In this document: in pieces, positions 6,368 to 7,365 of the stretch
Numbering within the stretch: the first letter of the stretch is position 1
Layout of the letters: each line of letters opens with the position of its first letter
Source of the DNA: Armatimonadota bacterium
GTDB taxonomy: Bacteria; Armatimonadota; DTGP01; JAHWJO01
Assembly (NCBI GenBank): GCA_019348365.1
Contig: JAHWJO010000232.1
Location: 1-7,365, forward strand
Direction of reading: 5' to 3'
DNA: 7,365 nt
Made by a program: the position numbers and the translations under genes
The notes under the pieces: generated by a model
Told to the model about the DNA's origin: nothing
The model's database searches: none
What the model saw: only the letters and a program-made list of their open reading frames with translations

Positions 6368-7365
6368 GCCGCGTTCTCCTTCCGGTCCAGCTCTTGGGTG
6401 AGGGTAGCGACCGCCTTGCCGGGCTCGACGGGGTGGCCGAGGTCCGCCAGGACGCGCTCCAGCGCGGCGAACGTCACCGCGAGGTCGGGCGGGGTGATGT
6501 ACCCGAGGTGCCCGATGCGGAAGATCTGGCCCTGGAGCTTCCCCTGCCCTCCCGCGAGGGTGATGCCGTACTCCTCCCGCATCCGCTTGCTGATCGCCTT
6601 GATCTCGACGCCTTCGGGGGCGCGGATAGCCGTGACCGCCGGGCTGAAGTGGTCGCCGGCGAGGAGCGGAAGGTTCAGTGCCTGGGCGGCCATGCGGGTG
6701 GCGCGGCCCATCCGGGCATGCCGCGCGAAGCTGTTCTCCAGCCCTTCCTCCAGGATGGCGCGGAGGGTGAGCCGGAGGCCGAAATAGAGCGTGAGCGCGG
6801 GGGTGTACGGCGTCTGCTTCTTCTCGTGGCTCTTGAGCATCTTCGTCCAGTCGAAGTAGAACCGGGGCATCTTCGCGGCCTTGTGGGCATCGAGGGCGGC
6901 TTGATTGACGGCGACGAAGGTGAGGCCCGGCGGGATCATGAACGCCTTCTGGGAGCCCGCCACCACCACGTCACAGCCGAGGTCGTCCATCGGCAGGTCC
7001 GCCGCGATGAGTCCGCTGATTGCGTCGATCATTAGGAGCGCGCCGTGCTCCTTCACGATGGGGGCGAGGGTGAAGAGGTCGTTGAGGACGCCCGTGCTCG
7101 TCTCGTTGAGGGTGAGGAGGACCGCCTTATAGTGACCCTGCCTGAGGGCATCCCGCACCGTATCGGGGTCCGCCGCCTGTCCCCATTCGAAGCCGAGGCG
7201 GGTGACCTCCGCGCCGTACGCCTGGGCGATCTCCGCCCACCGGTCGCCGAACGCGCCGATGCTGGCGGAGAGCACCCGGTCCCCCGGCGAGAGGGTGTTC
7301 ACGACGGCGGATTCGAGGCCGCCCGTCCCGGCGGCGGGGAAGATCATCACCTCGCCGGAGGTCTG
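6364..7365 (-). CDS. Class V PLP-dependent aminotransferase (alanine/serine-glyoxylate type), partial at right edge
   Basis: The frame stays open through the right edge; the visible 333 residues start at QTSGEVMIFPAAGTG, in the middle of the cofactor-binding region, so roughly the first 50-60 residues lie outside. The GTG at 7348-7350 is internal, not a start. Seen (fragment numbering): GTG at 13-15, NETSTG (87-92), MIDAISG with D114 to hold the pyridine nitrogen, AGSQKAFM with the PLP-binding K140, PPGL (145-148), QTPYTPA (184-190), and the C-terminal QIFRIGHLG (280-288) with R283 as likely substrate-carboxylate ligand. These fit the alanine-glyoxylate/serine-glyoxylate aminotransferase family (fold type I, class V). 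The 4-nt overlap with serA suggests serine metabolism: it may transaminate phosphohydroxypyruvate in place of SerC, or use serine/alanine and glyoxylate. Sequence alone does not decide between these. Cytosolic. Confidence 0.93.
   Translation of the reverse strand, partial: QTSGEVMIFPAAGTGGLESAVVNTLSPGDRVLSASIGAFGDRWAEIAQAYGAEVTRLGFEWGQAADPDTVRDALRQGHYKAVLLTLNETSTGVLNDLFTLAPIVKEHGALLMIDAISGLIAADLPMDDLGCDVVVAGSQKAFMIPPGLTFVAVNQAALDAHKAAKMPRFYFDWTKMLKSHEKKQTPYTPALTLYFGLRLTLRAILEEGLENSFARHARMGRATRMAAQALNLPLLAGDHFSPAVTAIRAPEGVEIKAISKRMREEYGITLAGGQGKLQGQIFRIGHLGYITPPDLAVTFAALERVLADLGHPVEPGKAVATLTQELDRKENAA
6376..6381 (-). promoter_or_regulatory. Ribosome-binding site of serA inside the aminotransferase gene
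   Basis: AAGGAG on the minus strand, 8 nt before the GTG at 6367, within the last codons of the aminotransferase. It supports the GTG start and coupled re-initiation at the GTGA overlap. No ATG in the same frame nearby would give the conserved MKKVLIADP-like N-terminus. Confidence 0.8.

Noticed and set aside
4772..6787. A 671-codon open frame on the plus strand opposite serA and the aminotransferase
   Set aside because: It lies antisense to two genes with complete catalytic motifs. High GC at third positions keeps the opposite frame free of stops; the protein is rich in His, Arg, Asp and Leu without recognisable domains.
7348..7350. GTG as the start of the aminotransferase
   Set aside because: The frame continues upstream to the window edge and the family needs the preceding TSGE-type residues and an N-terminal segment, so this codon is internal.

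Overview
The window is about 7.4 kb of high-GC bacterial DNA, dense with genes and without mobile elements, CRISPR arrays, rRNA or tRNA genes that I can see. The genes look like chromosomal housekeeping functions: cell wall synthesis, serine synthesis and pyridoxal phosphate (PLP) synthesis. I cannot name the organism. Third-position GC bias, GTG starts, a 528-residue serine-regulated type SerA and a class A penicillin-binding protein (PBP) without an OB insert would fit many deep-branching or environmental high-GC phyla, and I make no firm claim.

Left part (1-1586, minus strand): a DUF2071/YqjF-like gene runs off the left edge. It is overlapped by 17 nt by the gene before it, pdxA (4-hydroxythreonine-4-phosphate dehydrogenase family). 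The two form one minus-strand unit.

Divergent control region (1587-1819): this AT-richer gap separates pdxA from a plus-strand class A PBP gene. It holds a perfect 10-bp tandem repeat next to the pdxA start, a candidate sigma70-type promoter with a nested dyad in its spacer, and two mutually exclusive hairpins in the PBP leader. One of these hairpins buries the PBP ribosome-binding site.

Middle (1820-4658, plus strand): a 785-residue bifunctional PBP (transglycosylase plus transpeptidase) with an unusual C-terminal cysteine-bearing tail, then a gap of 160 nt, then a small very acidic hypothetical protein (106 aa) with a good ribosome-binding site. A perfect 18-bp hairpin at 4668-4704 closes this unit where it converges with the minus-strand genes.

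Right part (4781-7365, minus strand): a class V PLP-dependent aminotransferase of the alanine/serine-glyoxylate type (its N-terminus lies off the right edge) and serA (D-3-phosphoglycerate dehydrogenase) overlap by 4 nt (GTGA) and are surely one operon. Together they could carry out the first two steps of serine synthesis: SerA makes 3-phosphohydroxypyruvate and the aminotransferase is a candidate to convert it to phosphoserine. PdxA makes the precursor of the PLP that the aminotransferase needs, so the window has a loose serine/PLP theme, although the two operons are separated by the PBP unit.

I find no clear undescribed multi-gene system here. The most interesting items are small: the hairpin switch before the PBP gene, the acidic orphan protein, the PdxA2-like loop in PdxA, and the tandem repeat at the pdxA start.
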